A DNA stretch of 64,000 nucleotides from Aegilops tauschii subsp. strangulata (GCF_002575655.3 NC_053037.3:506610544-506674543); one strand, 5' to 3'; shown: positions 21,001 to 34,292, counted from the stretch's first letter. Notes: generated by a model from the letters alone, not told the origin. Numbers and translations: made by a program.

Positions 21001-21379
21001 GACGCCACCGTCGACGACGACACCTACGACACTGGAGGTGCCTACTACTACGTGCAGCCCGCTGACGACGACCAGGAGTAGTTAGGAGGATCCCAGGCAG
21101 GAGGCCTGCGCCTCGTTCGATCTGTATCCCAGTTTGTGCTAGTCTTCTTAAGGCAAACTTGTTTAACTTATGTCTGTACTCAGATATTGTTGCTTCCGCT
21201 GACTCGTTTGTGATCGAGCACTTGTATTCGAGCCCTCCAGGCCCCTGGCTTGTATTATGATGCTTGTATGACTTATTTATGTTGTAGAGTTGTGTGGTGA
21301 TATCTTCCCGTGAGTCCCTGATCTTGATCGTACACATTTGCATGCATGATTAGTGTACGGTCAAATCGGGGGCGTCATA
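18069..21379 (+). repeat. G1 LTR1 with internal deletion
   Basis: 3311 bp, from TGTGACGCCCGGATAATTATG to GGGGGCGTCATA (terminal CACA changed to CATA). It has a GC-rich core (about 18640-19500) and AT-rich flanks. Relative to LTR2 it lacks about 613 bp between 19738 and 19745 (LTR2 27213-27817). GTT is present at both breakpoints. The deletion removes coding-like exon 2; exon 3 (20981-21081) is retained. Confidence 0.9.
20981..21081 (+). other. Coding-like exon 3 in G1 LTR1
   Basis: Preceded by TTGTCGCAACCAG and reading an acidic peptide (VDDDTYDTGGAYYY) that ends QPADDDQE then stop. Identical to 29054-29154 in LTR2. Here exon 2 is deleted, so this copy cannot make the spliced product inferred for LTR2. 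Confidence 0.4.
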
Positions 21380-21396
21380 AGTTGGTATCAGAGCCA
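21380..21396 (+). other. G1 primer-binding site, unit 1
   Basis: AGTTGGTATCAGAGCCA abuts the LTR1 end and is complementary to the 3' end of initiator methionine tRNA. An identical site follows LTR2 at 29453. Confidence 0.9.
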
Positions 21397-24300
21397 ACTG
21401 CCTGTAGGAATCCCCCTTTCCAACTCCTTGGCCGAAGTCGAGTCTAGTCATTGAAAAACTTTTACTAACATGGCTGTGTGGCTTACGGGCCCACGTCGCC
21501 ATTGGGTGGTATTAGGATCTTTTACTCCTTGTCTTTACTCTGGGACTCCGATCTCTCTTCTATTCGGGTTAAGTGAATTTTGCTAAATCTAACATTAGGA
21601 TCTCGTTATCACTTTCACCCGGAGAGCCCCTTATTACTGATGATCGTCTGCTGCCCGTGAAGACCCTGAAGATACTCTCCGCTGATAACCCGAGAACTTG
21701 TGTTTATCGCTTTTGCAATTCCCTTTCATCGATAAACTCCTATGGATAACCACGTATACTCGCCACTCATACAATGTTTCCCAGTTGATCTTGTTATTAC
21801 AAGATACCCCGAAATTCTCTCTGTTGTTCCGAGAATCCTTTGAGCTTACTGCCTTGTTGTTCTTTGTCACCTGAATACCCCTACGGATAATTCTCGCACT
21901 TACCGAGTATCCGCTCATCCCCAGTTGATTCAAGTATTCCACAATAGTCTTCAAAATACTATTCGATCTTCCGAAAATCCTCAGGAGCCTATTGCTCTTG
22001 AAATTCTTGTTTGCTTGCATTATGGTTAATCCCATAAGTCTCGTAATCTTATTGGCATCTCTTGTCATTATCATTTTGAGTCCGTTGATTCAATTTGTTG
22101 CGAATGCTCGCAATCCGCAATCATATCCTAGAATTCATTCTTCCGGCTCAGACGTCATTTTAAACGTGAGCTGGATCTCGACCTATCAAATTGCCATCGA
22201 TTGTACCCCTAAGCCTACTCAACTTATCCATCCTTGATCAGAGCGTTGCTTCTGACCCCCTGATTTGGAGATCATAATTCTTTTGCATTTGAACTTTGAG
22301 TTAGTCAGTTGTTTCTATAACCAGATCTCCTTGCATTCTTCTTCCTCTGGTTGAGTACCGATGCTCATATCAGATCCCTTGTGGACCATCGGTTCCTTTG
22401 TTGGATTTTATCCGACAGTGTCCTTCATATTGAATAACCTTGTGAGCCTTTCCATGGGTATATAATGCCTTTGGTAAATTGTATCATCTGTTTTTGAACA
22501 ATGCTCTTCTTTCGAGCTTGTAATATTTACTCCGAAGTTTGTGGTATATGTTCCTAAGATGCCTTGATGGGTTGAACCTATGCCTTTCATAATATGTGTG
22601 GACTCGAAAGATTTCATGAGTCATACTCTTCTGGTATTTTGCCAGATAAAATTTCAACACTACAACTTCTTTGAAAAATGAGAAGTGAATGAAAGGTTAT
22701 GCATTGGAGAAGTGGGAGTCGACCTTGAACCTTTCTGTTCATGCCCATGGACACGATGTAGATCCTATCATGGAAGCTTCTTATAATAATAACTATTTCC
22801 CTGGTATAATATCATCTGGTATCGGTGAATTGATCCTTTGCGATCGTGGTTCCGACCATGTTCTCCTTTAAATACCATTTCCTATGCAAGTTTAAGTAAT
22901 TGTCTTCTGAAGAGCAATACCCCAGTCCAACCTCTACTTTGGTTTGTCGTCGAGTATTACCCCCCTGGTATCTCGAGATTATCACGGAATTGCATAACAT
23001 ATTATGAGTTCTCCATCAAGTATTACATTCTCATTGATTCCAATTTTTCACGGGCTCCGAGTTATTAAACACTCAAGGACATCGATAACTGAATCGAGTC
23101 CGCATCACAATTAAACAACTCTTAGTAATCTCCTTTGCTTACGAGTTCGTACTCGATCACGTCATCCCTAGCCTACTCGGCTATATCATTATCTTGATGA
23201 TTTTAACTGAGCTACCTGGTCCTTATTCCCGGAGCACCACTGTCGACGATGAGCTAAGCTTACGTCGATTTTCCTCGTCATATCGTTTCACCTCGAACAA
23301 CAAACTTGACCTCGAGTTTGTGTAGTATCTGTGGCTCCAATAATCTTTTGTTGCATCAGTCCTTTTGCTTGATGCAGTCGCTGATCAATTGCTTCTTCGT
23401 GGATCCCCTCGACAACAAAATGTCGTGATCATCATCAACATTTTGACTCCTTCCAGGATATCAATGGAATTCTTGATGATAAGTGCCATCCTCGTTCCTT
23501 GGTAATTTGAGTTACCATCCACAACATCCTTACATTCCTTTCATCACAAACTTGATCATGTTATGGAGCTCCTTGCTAACCAGCTTATGTTATGTTCTAC
23601 ATTGAAGTATTACTGTCTTTCATGTCAAGGATGTTGTGAGGATTGCCCCACCTCTTAAGAATTCCTGATATAGTAATACTTCTCGCCATCTCCATTCATT
23701 TCCAGGTTCACGTGTTGATTCTAACCGGGATACCAACAGGTGAACTGTGTTGTTCGGATTCTAAAACTTCTAGCAACCCTATTGCTTTGAAGTCAATGGT
23801 CGGCCGTTCATTCTTAGACTATTGATTATTGAATCACCATTCCGACGTTGGTCGTGCAACCCATCCCATATTTTGCGTGCACCTTTCAACCAATGTTTAA
23901 TTGGGTATGTTTTCCTCGAGCCTACCTCATTATATCATTCGATCTAGCTAATGTTATCTCCTTGGTCACATAGTTGTGGAAATTCATCTTTTGGAAATCT
24001 CAATGGATTGTCGCTGAGTCAATCAGCCACCTCCTCATCCTCTCGTTGGTATACTGATGGACTCTTGTTTCGAAACTCGCTTCCATAGTTCGTTTCCCGA
24101 GAATCTTACAATTTCATCTCGTCAATTGGTGTTGCACCTTTTTCTTCTTAGGCATCCTAAGTCTGAGGAGTCGTGACACCAATCAGATCTGAATCTCGGT
24201 CAGATATGATGGTTGGAACATATTTCCAAGAGTTATAACATTGGTCTCTACATAACTCGATAAGGTGGTGTCTTTGCTTAGCACCCCTAGCCAGAGGACC

Positions 24301-25550
24301 TTTTGTTATAATTTCCTTTTTAGCAAGGTTAACCATTCTTCCATGAGGAAATTGAAAGACTTATTCTATATCTTGTTCCTGATGAATCCTTGTGTATTCC
24401 AAGTCTGTCTTTTGCTTGAAGACCATGTCAATGCTACCTCGAAGCCTGTCTGTGGTACTCCGAATTTTAATAAGAACATTTGAAGCACAATGCTAAACTT
24501 TCTTTATCAATTATCCAAACACCGTTGTATGGGTAATGGCATGAAATTTCTCTCCTCTTTCCTAAAGGGTTTTCTACGTTATATCCCGACATGGATATCA
24601 TGCTCTGCTTACCCTTGGGAAGAATATACCCTTGAAATATGTGTTTAAACACATTTTCCTTTCCATTGTTCTATTTAATCTGATAATGATATTTTCCTTT
24701 CCATTCTTTTGATTAACCCTTCTTGAGTTCTATATGATCTAAGCAGTAATATTCTCCTGCTTATGTAAACACCTCGGTGTACAATTCTGTCAGCAAGACC
24801 CTGTTACTATTGTTGATGACATCCCGGTAGCCACCGATGGACGAGAACTTTGCCTAATCGTCCGCCTCGTTTCAACGAGCAGGAAAATGGTTCTCTTCGT
24901 CCCTCGCCCTTGGTACCAACGTGTTGCCGACATAACTGACAGGGTATTCTCTGACATGCCTTGCTATCATGACCGTGCAAGATGTCACTACTCCTATAAA
25001 AAAACCACATGGTGGGCCCATAACCCACAGTTCCACAGGATCGAAACCAGACTCTTCTATACAACCCTGTTTCTAATGGTTATTCCTCACACTTGGCTCC
25101 GTATTTAATTCGCGGGCCACCTTCCTAGTGATCTATTTTGGTATCAGACACAATACTTATTCCCGTTGCTCAGAACCCTTCAGGCATCGAACGATTGCTT
25201 GCCCGCTCGAAACTTCCCCACGATACCCCCTTACTTTGCTCTCGATATTGACTTAAATTTCCATTCGAGAGTTACTTTCCGCCACCTTCCCCGATGTTAT
25301 CAACCAGATAGTCAACCGTTCAGAGGTCTGTTATTCCGAAGTTACCCCTTGTCCTTCGTAAGTACGATGGAGTTCCCGAAGAAAGGATGCCAGCTTCATC
25401 ATGATGACCTGAAGCAAGGAAATAAAGACATCAACGTAATGGATCAACCGCTTCGAGAAGAGCAACCAAGATCGAGAACGCTCGTTAGAATTTCGTGACC
25501 AAATCCCTTTCCCGTCACTTCCCCTCTTAAATCTCGGGACGAGATTTCTT
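21397..25550 (+). other. G1 internal region 1, non-coding
   Basis: About 4.15 kb with many stops in all frames; the longest open frame (21634-22074, minus) has no known motif and recurs only because the unit is duplicated. The sequence is T- and C-rich. A block at 22663-22815 is shared with Gypsy G2 (7939-8095). I see no zinc knuckle, DTG, YVDD or integrase motif, so pol has been replaced or decayed beyond recognition by eye. Confidence 0.75.
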
Positions 25551-25565
25551 GTAGTAGAGGAGAAT
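25551..25565 (+). other. G1 polypurine tract
   Basis: GTAGTAGAGGAGAAT directly precedes LTR2 (TGTGACGCCC at 25566), the expected position for plus-strand priming. Confidence 0.75.
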
Positions 25566-28500
25566 TGTGACGCCCGGATAATTATGCTACAGTAATCCCA
25601 CGTTAATGATGCCACGTCACCATGGTTACTGTTGTTAATCTCGTGTTAGTTCAAAATCGATTCGAAATTCAAACTTAAAATAAAGTCAAACGGTAAAGAT
25701 TTTCTAATATTAAAACTAAAATGTTGGGGTGTTGCCAAATAATACATAGGTAATTATTGTGGAGAAACCACACTTTTATAAAAATTTTAAAGGCTCTAAA
25801 GTAATTAAAACAGCAGCTATGACAATTAATTAAATGCCTTTTAAAAATGATACAATGCAAACTATTTTAATTAGGTGTCAAACTATTTGGGGCAGTAGAA
25901 TAAATTATAACATTAATTAAGGAGTTGTATTTATATTTTATAAAACAGGAATTAAAAAAATAAAATAGAAAAGAAAATATATAAAGAAAAGAAAACAGAA
26001 AACAAAACTGAAAAGAAGAAATTAAGATGTGAGAAGAGAGAGAGAGAGAGAGAGAGCCCCCCCCAATTGGGCCTCGGAACAGCAGGCTGCCAGGCCGCCA
26101 GGCCAGCCCAACCGCAGCCTCTACTAGCCCCCTGGTCAAACCCTAACCCGTAACCGCACACCCCCCCACCACTCGCTCTCTCCCCCACCCCCCGATCCAG
26201 ATCGGGATCGGGGCGACCACGCCCCCGCGCGCCCGACGCCGCCCCGCCGCCCGTCGCCGGACTGCCTCGTCCACCCGCCGGACCGCCTCATCCTCTTCTC
26301 CTCTCCAGCGTCCCCTCGTCACCGGGCCACACCCGCTCGTCGTCGCCGTGCACCACCACCGCCGCCGTCCTCTCCGTCACCGAACCGCCCCCGAGCTCGT
26401 CGCCTCGTCTCCGTCGTCCTCCTCGAACCCCCACTGCCCCGTGCCCTGCAAAACCCCTCGTGAGGCCGTCCCCCTCCTTCTCCTTTGTCGCGCTCAAGCC
26501 GCGCCCACCGATGCTCTGCTCCGGCCGCAACCGCGCCTCACGCGCTCCGGCCCCGCGCTCACCGCAGTCGGGCTGCGCCCTGGCCACGCGCTGCACCGTC
26601 CGGCCGTGCCCGTCACTCCGCGCCGACGCACCGCGCCACCGCCCTGTTTCCCCCACTGCATCGCACGCGCCCGCGTCGCGGCTCGCACAACAATTGTCCC
26701 GCCGCGTGAAGTGCGCGCCCGCACGCGCCTGCGACCAGCACCCATTGCGTGTCGTCCCACGGCGCTCTCCGCCATTGCTGCTCCTTCCCCGTGCGCCGCG
26801 TTGTCGCCCCTCCCCCTCCTCGCCCTGTCCTCTGCGGCCACCGCCCGGTTGGCCCGCGCCCGTCGCTGCCCGCCGGCAAGCCGCCCGCGGTGCCCCAACG
26901 GCCTCCGCTCGGGTCCGCCCCGTCGGACGCCCACGCTCGCCCACGCCCGCTAACGCTGGCACCCGCTATGGCCCCTCTGGGCCACAGACATGTGGGGCCC
27001 AGCCCAAGAACGTCAATTAAAAAAAAGAATAAAAAAATTAAATAAAAATGTATTAATAAAATTAATTATTAATTAATTAATTAAGTTAATTAATCATGTT
27101 TAATTAATTTAATTAACTAGTTAGTTTAATTAAACAATGATTAGTTTAGCTAATTCCTAATTAATCTAAACAGAGAATGACAGGTGGGTCCCACTGGACC
27201 CACATGTCAGTTCGACTTAGTCAACCCCTGTTGACTGCTGATGTCAGCATGACATCATGCTGATGTCATAAATCTAATTTCGAATTAAATTAAATGATTA
27301 ATTAAATTCTAGAAATTTGTAAATCTTTAGAAAATCATATCTTTTAAACCGTAGCTCAGATGAAAATACTTTCTACATGAAAGTTGCTTAGAACGACGAG
27401 CCGAATCCGAATACGCAGTCCGTTCGTCCGCCAGACGTCCCTAGCATAGCAAACTTGCAACTTTCCCCCTCCGTTTCATCTGTCCGAAAAATGCAAACTT
27501 CGGGAAAACTTTCCCGGATGTTTCCCCCCTTTGCCAATATCACCTACTACCGCGTTAGGGCACACCTAGCACCGCGTATTATCATGTTACGCTTTGTATT
27601 GCTTTGATTGCTCTGTTATTTATTGTGTTCCCCCTCCGTTGCTTCTTTCCGGTAGACCCCGAGACTACCGGCGACCCCCAGTTCGACTATGGAGTTGACG
27701 ACCCCTCCTTCTTGCCAGAACAACCAGGCAAGCCCCCACCCTTGATCACCAGATATCGCCTATTCTTCTCTATACTGCTTGCATTAGAGTAGTGTAGCAT
27801 GTTACTGCTTTCCGTTAATCCTATCCTGATGCATAGCCTGTCATTGTTGCTACAGTTGTTTCCCTTACCTGCTATCCTACTGCTTAGTATAGGATGCTAG
27901 TTTTCCATCAGTGGCCCTACATTCTTGTCCGTCTGCTGTGCTATACTATCGGGCCGTGATCACCTGGGCGGTGATCACGGGTATATACTTATATACTATA
28001 TACATGACACATGTGGTGACTAAAGTCGGGTCGGCTCGTTGAGTACCCGCAAGTGCTACTGATGAGGGGGCTGAAAGGACAGGTGGCTCCATCCCGGTAG
28101 AGGTGGGCCTGGGTTCCCGACGGCCCCCGACTGTTACTTTGTGGCGGAGCGACATGGCAGGTTGAGACCATCTAGGAGAGAGGTGGGCCTGGCCCTGGTC
28201 GGCGTTCGCGGATAAATAACACGCTTAACGAGTTCTGGGTATTTGATCTGAGTCTGGCCATTTGGTCTATACGCACTAACCATCTACGCGGGAGTAGTTA
28301 TGGGTATCCCGACGTCGTGGTATCAGCCGAAGCTCTTCTTGACGTCAGCGACGGAGCGGCGCGCGCCGGACTGGACTGGAACGCCTACTAGGCTAGGTCT
28401 GCTTCCGGCCGCCCTCACAACATGCAGGTGTGCAATGGGCGATGGGCCCAGACCCCTGCGCGCATAGGATTTAGACCGACGTGTTGACCTCTCTGTTGAG

Positions 28501-29452
28501 CCTAGGTGGGGCTGCGACGTGTTGATCTTCCGAGGCCGGGGATGACCCAGAAAAGTGTGTCCGGCCAAATGGGATCGAGCGTGTTGGGTTATGTGGTGCA
28601 CCCCTGCAGGGAAGTTTATCTATTCGAATAGCCGTGTCCCTCGGTAAAAGGACGACCCGGAGTTGTACCTTGACCTCATGACAACTAGAACCGGATACTG
28701 AATAAAATACACCCTTCCAAGTGCCAGATACAACCCGGTGATCGCTCTCTAACAGGGCGACGAGGAGGGGATCGCCGGCTAGGATTATGCTATGCGATGC
28801 TACTTGGAGGACTTCAATCTACTCTCTTCTACATGCTGCAAGATGGAGATGGCCAGAAGCGTAGTCTTCGACAGGACTAGCTATCCCCCTCTTATTCTGG
28901 CATATTGCAGTTCAGTCCACTGATATGCCCCTTTACACATATACCCCTGCATATGTAGTGTAGCTCCTTGCTTGCGAGTACTTTGGATGAGTACTCACGG
29001 TTGCTTCTCTCCCTCTTTTCCCCCTTTCCTTTCTATCTGGTTGTCGCAACCAGATGCTGGAGTCCAGGAGCCAGACGCCACCGTCGACGACGACACCTAC
29101 GACACTGGAGGTGCCTACTACTACGTGCAGCCCGCTGACGACGACCAGGAGTAGTTAGGAGGATCCCAGGCAGGAGGCCTGCGCCTCGTTCGATCTGTAT
29201 CCCAGTTTGTGCTAGTCTTCTTAAGGCAAACTTGTTTAACTTATGTCTGTACTCAGATATTGTTGCTTCCGCTGACTCGTTTGTGATCGAGCACTTGTAT
29301 TCGAGCCCTCCAGGCCCCTGGCTTGTATTATGATGCTTGTATGACTTATTTATGTTGTAGAGTTGTGTGGTGATATCTTCCCGTGAGTCCCTGATCTTGA
29401 TCGTACACATTTGCATGCATGATTAGTGTACGGTCAAATCGGGGGCGTCATA
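25566..29452 (+). repeat. G1 LTR2, full length and chimeric
   Basis: 3887 bp with the same termini as LTR1. By hand count its first part (25566 to about 27206) differs from LTR1 at about 30 substitutions plus several indels (about 2%). Its last part (27818-29452) differs at about 5 positions over 1635 bp (about 0.3%). The step in identity marks a recombination point in or near the segment deleted from LTR1. Confidence 0.85.
27656..29154 (+). other. Coding-like exons 2 and 3 inside G1 LTR2
   Basis: Inferred exon 2 is 27656-27727 (72 nt), preceded by CTTTCCGGTAG and followed by a GC-type donor, CCAG|GCAAG. It encodes PETTGDPQFDYGVDDPSF and LPEQP. Inferred exon 3 is 29054-29154, preceded by TTGTCGCAACCAG, and encodes AGVQEPDATVDDD... 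ending ADDDQE stop. Both junctions are phase 1, so the frame is continuous across a 1326-bp intron. Gypsy G2 shows the same layout, phases, donor type and acidic last residues. A first exon with ATG was not found. Confidence 0.4.
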
Positions 29453-32400
29453 AGTTGGTATCAGAGCCAACTGCCTGTAGGAATCCCCCTTTCCAACTCC
29501 TTGGCCGAAGTCGAGTCTAGTCATTGAAAAACTTTTACTAACATGGCTGTGTGGCTTACGGGCCCACGTCGCCATTGGGTGGTATTAGGATCTTTTACTC
29601 CTTGTCTTTACTCTGGGACTCCGATCTCTCTTCTATTCGGGTTAAGTGAATTTTGCTAAATCTAACATTAGGATCTCGTTATCACTTTCACCCGGAGAGC
29701 CCCTTATTACTGATGATCGTCTGCTGCCCGTGAAGACCCTGAAGATACTCTCCGCTGATAACCCGAGAACTTGTGTTTATCGCTTTTGCAATTCCCTTTC
29801 ATCGATAAACTCCTATGGATAACCACGTATACTCGCCACTCATACAATGTTTCCCAGTTGATCTTGTTATTACAAGATACCCCGAAATTCTCTCTGTTGT
29901 TCCGAGAATCCTTTGAGCTTACTGCCTTGTTGTTCTTTGTCACCTGAATACCCCTACGGATAATTCTCGCACTTACCGAGTATCCGCTCATCCCCAGTTG
30001 ATTCAAGTATTCCACAATAGTCTTCAAAATACTATTCGATCTTCCGAAAATCCTCAGGAGCCTATTGCTCTTGAAATTCTTGTTTGCTTGCATTATGGTT
30101 AATCCCATAAGTCTCGTAATCTTATTGGCATCTCTTGTCATTATCATTTTGAGTCCGTTGATTCAATTTGTTGCGAATGCTCGCAATCCGCAATCATATC
30201 CTAGAATTCATTCTTCCGGCTCAGACGTCATTTTAAACGTGAGCTGGATCTCGACCTATCAAATTGCCATCGATTGTACCCCTAAGCCTACTCAACTTAT
30301 CCATCCTTGATCAGAGCGTTGCTTCTGACCCCCTGATTTGGAGATCATAATTCTTTTGCATTTGAACTTTGAGTTAGTCAGTTGTTTCTATAACCAGATC
30401 TCCTTGCATTCTTCTTCCTCTGGTTGAGTACCGATGCTCATATCAGATCCCTTGTGGACCATCGGTTCCTTTGTTGGATTTTATCCGACAGTGTCCTTCA
30501 TATTGAATAACCTTGTGAGCCTTTCCATGGGTATATAATGCCTTTGGTAAATTGTATCATCTGTTTTTGAACAATGCTCTTCTTTCGAGCTTGTAATATT
30601 TACTCCGAAGTTTGTGGTATATGTTCCTAAGATGCCTTGATGGGTTGAACCTATGCCTTTCATAATATGTGTGGACTCGAAAGATTTCATGAGTCATACT
30701 CTTCTGGTATTTTGCCAGATAAAATTTCAACACTACAACTTCTTTGAAAAATGAGAAGTGAATGAAAGGTTATGCATTGGAGAAGTGGGAGTCGACCTTG
30801 AACCTTTCTGTTCATGCCCATGGACACGATGTAGATCCTATCATGGAAGCTTCTTATAATAATAACTATTTCCCTGGTATAATATCATCTGGTATCGGTG
30901 AATTGATCCTTTGCGATCGTGGTTCCGACCATGTTCTCCTTTAAATACCATTTCCTATGCAAGTTTAAGTAATTGTCTTCTGAAGAGCAATACCCCAGTC
31001 CAACCTCTACTTTGGTTTGTCGTCGAGTATTACCCCCCTGGTATCTCGAGATTATCACGGAATTGCATAACATATTATGAGTTCTCCATCAAGTATTACA
31101 TTCTCATTGATTCCAATTTTTCACGGGCTCCGAGTTATTAAACACTCAAGGACATCGATAACTGAATCGAGTCCGCATCACAATTAAACAACTCTTAGTA
31201 ATCTCCTTTGCTTACGAGTTCGTACTCGATCACGTCATCCCTAGCCTACTCGGCTATATCATTATCTTGATGATTTTAACTGAGCTACCTGGTCCTTATT
31301 CCCGGAGCACCACTGTCGACGATGAGCTAAGCTTACGTCGATTTTCCTCGTCATATCGTTTCACCTCGAACAACAAACTTGACCTCGAGTTTGTGTAGTA
31401 TCTGTGGCTCCAATAATCTTTTGTTGCATCAGTCCTTTTGCTTGATGCAGTCGCTGATCAATTGCTTCTTCGTGGATCCCCTCGACAACAAAATGTCGTG
31501 ATCATCATCAACATTTTGACTCCTTCCAGGATATCAATGGAATTCTTGATGATAAGTGCCATCCTCGTTCCTTGGTAATTTGAGTTACCATCCACAACAT
31601 CCTTACATTCCTTTCATCACAAACTTGATCATGTTATGGAGCTCCTTGCTAACCAGCTTATGTTATGTTCTACATTGAAGTATTACTGTCTTTCATGTCA
31701 AGGATGTTGTGAGGATTGCCCCACCTCTTAAGAATTCCTGATATAGCAATACTTCTCGCCATCTCCATTCATTTCCAGGTTCACGTGTTGATTCTAACCG
31801 GGATACCAACAGGTGAACTGTGTTGTTCGGATTCTAAAACTTCTAGCAACCCTATTGCTTTGAAGTCAATGGTCGGCCGTTCATTCTTAGACTATTGATT
31901 ATTGAATCACCATTCCGACGTTGGTCGTGCAACCCATCCCATATTTCGCGTGCACCTCTCAACCAATGTTTAATTGGGTATGTTTTCCTCGAGCCTACCT
32001 CATTATATCATTCGATCTAGCTAATGTTATCTCCTTGGTCACATAGTTGTGGAAATTCATCTTTTGGAAATCTCAATGGATTGTCGCTGAGTCAATCAGC
32101 CACCTCCTCATCCTCTCGTTGGTATACTGATGGACTCTTGTTTCGAAACTCGCTTCCATAGTTCGTTTCCCGAGAATCTTACAATTTCATCTCGTCAATT
32201 GGTGTTGCACCTTTTTCTTCTTAGGCATCCTAAGTCTGAGGAGTCGTGACACCAATCAGATCTGAATCTCGGTCAGATATGATGGTTGGAACATATTTCC
32301 AAGAGTTATAACATTGGTCTCTACATAACTCGATAAGGTGGTGTCTTTGCTTAGCACCCCTAGCCAGAGGACCTTTTGTTATAATTTCCTTTTTAGCAAG

Positions 32401-32884
32401 GTTAACCATTCTTCCATGAGGAAATTGAAAGACTTATTCTATATCTTGTTCCTGATGAATCCTTGTGTATTCCAAGTCTGTCTTTTGCTTGAAGACCATG
32501 TCAATGCTACCTCGAAGCCTGTCTGTGGTACTCCGAATTTTAATAAGAACATTTGAAGCACAATGCTAAACTTTCTTTATCAATTATCCAAACACCGTTG
32601 TATGGGTAATGGCATGAAATTTCTCTCCTCTTTCCTAAAGGGTTTTCTACGTTATATCCCGACATGGATATCATGCTCTGCTTACCCTTGGGAAGAATAT
32701 ACCCTTGAAATATGTGTTTAAACACATTTTCCTTTCCATTGTTCTATTTAATCTGATAATGATATTTTCCTTTCCATTCTTTTGATTAACCCTTCTTGAG
32801 TTCTATATGATCTAAGCAGTAATATTCTCCTGCTTATGTAAACACCTCGGTGTACAATTATGTCAGCAAGACCCTGTTACTATT
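29453..32884 (+). other. G1 PBS and internal region 2, truncated
   Basis: Starts with the same PBS (AGTTGGTATCAGAGCCA) and follows INT1 nearly base for base: differences seen by eye are at 31743, about 31948, about 31957 and 32860. It ends at ACCCTGTTACTATT (32884), after which unrelated LINE-like DNA begins; INT1 continues for another 755 bp. No ORF of interest. Confidence 0.85.
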
Positions 32885-33432
32885 TAATCTTGTGGGCATC
32901 ATTTTGGAGCAGGTGCTGACTGGAAGGGCCCAGTGGTGGAGCGGGGTTTCATGCTCCGCATAGATGACAACGGATCTCGGCGGCGCGGCATAGTGGAGTC
33001 TCGGCATCCTATGTGGGTTGATGGACTGGTGTAGGAGGACGGCGATTTCTGACGTCGTGGTGGCGTCGACGGCAGGCCTGGCAAGGTCGATATGTCAGTT
33101 CCTGTTCTGAAGATGGATAGGTGGAATATGGCGGCGGGTGCCTCTGTGAGTGCGCCAGACCGGTATGTGCCCCAGACATGACATTGTGGCTTTGTTGGGG
33201 CCTCCAGCTTTAGATGATAGTATTTGGTGCGAAGTTTGTTTGGTATTCATCTCGTATTTTCGGCACCCATGCATCAAGTGGATAGGAGTAATGACAGATG
33301 TTGTCGAGATGGTGGCTTCACACTTGCTGATGTATTACTCAGTAAGGTCTTTATAAAAAATTAATAAAGTGGTTTCAAGCATCGCCTAGATGTAGAGGCC
33401 GGGGGTCATCATCCTTTTCTAAAAAAGCGAGG
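32885..33432 (+). mobile_element. Possible LINE 3' end
   Basis: The segment ends in an AT-rich tail, AATAAAGTGGTTTCAAGCATCG, then GGGGGTCATCATCCTTTTCTAAAAAAG, which resembles the 3' end of plant LINE-type or processed sequences. No reverse transcriptase is present, so it would be 5'-truncated. No matching target-site duplication flanks it, and G1 INT2 does not resume after it, so a deletion is also needed. The assignment is tentative. Confidence 0.35.
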
Positions 33433-33605
33433 TTCCATGCACTTCCGACCCGTTGTAGTCCTAGAGCACAACTGCCTTGCCGATTCCATGAGTGTGATGG
33501 ATTTAGTTGCTCTGCCGGCAGCACGTACCTGTGCATATACCACAACACGTCAAATGTCGACCACGCTAGTCTATGGGAAGCCGCTGCTCGCGTCGTTCCA
33601 GTGCG
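33433..33605. other. Unassigned interval before solo LTR
   Basis: Low-complexity-free DNA with no recognised feature. It ends in CCAGTGCG before the GTTGT target duplication. Its continuation on the far side of the solo LTR is 40854-40876. Confidence 0.4.
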
Positions 33606-34292
33606 GTTGTTGTTGGGGAACGTAGTAATTTCAAAAAAATCCTACGCACACGCAAGATCATGGTGATGTATAGCAACGAGAGGGGAGAGTGTTGTCCACG
33701 TACCCTCGTAGACCGTAAGCGGAAGCGTTATGACAACGCGGTTGATGTAGTCGTACGTCTTCACGATCGACCGATCCTAGTACCGAACGTACGGCACCTC
33801 CGCGATCTACACACGTTCAGCTCGGTGACGTCCCATGAACTCACGATCTAGCAGAGTGTCGAGGGAGAGCTTCGTCAGCACGACGGCGTGATGACGGTGA
33901 TGATGAAGCGCAGGGCTTCGCCTAAGCACTACGACAATATGACCGAGGTGGATTATGGTGGAGGGGGGCACCGCACACGGCTAAGAGATCAATGATTAAC
34001 TTGTGTGTCTATGGGGTGCCCCCTCCCCCGTATATAAAGGAGTGGAGGAGGGGGAGGGCCGGCCCTCCTATGGCGCGCCCCATGGGGAGTCCTACTCCCA
34101 CCAGGAGTAGGATTCCCCCCTTACCTAGTTGGACTAGGAGTGGAAGGAAGGGGGAGAGAGGGGGAAGGAAAGGGGGGGGGGGCAGGCCCCCACCCAATTC
34201 GGATTGGGCTTGGGGGGGGGGCGCCCCCTCCTAGGCCTCCCTCTTTTCTCTCCCACTACGCCCCAATAAGGCCCATATACCTCCCGGGGGGG

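Larger units (their letters stand above)
18069..32884 (+). mobile_element. Gypsy family G1, tandem LTR-INT-LTR-INT
   Basis: Two tandem LTR-internal units: LTR1 18069-21379, INT1 21380-25565, LTR2 25566-29452, INT2 29453-32884 (truncated). Each LTR is followed by the same PBS, and INT1 ends in a polypurine tract. Positions 19745 to about 24810 match 27818 to about 32883 at a constant offset of 8073 with about ten substitutions and no indel by eye. The third LTR and the last roughly 750 bp of INT2 are missing. The internal region has no gag or pol ORF, so the family is a large non-coding (LARD-like) derivative that depends on other elements' proteins. Confidence 0.85.

Noticed and set aside
21634..22074. 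146-codon minus-strand frame, identical at 29707-30147
   Set aside because: Identity reflects the recent duplication of the whole G1 unit, not selection; no domain and no homologous frame in G2.
26288..27045. Open frames of 201-224 codons on both strands in the G1 LTR2 core
   Set aside because: Same GC-rich LTR core as in LTR1; products are low-complexity R/A/P/G-rich and not conserved between the two copies.
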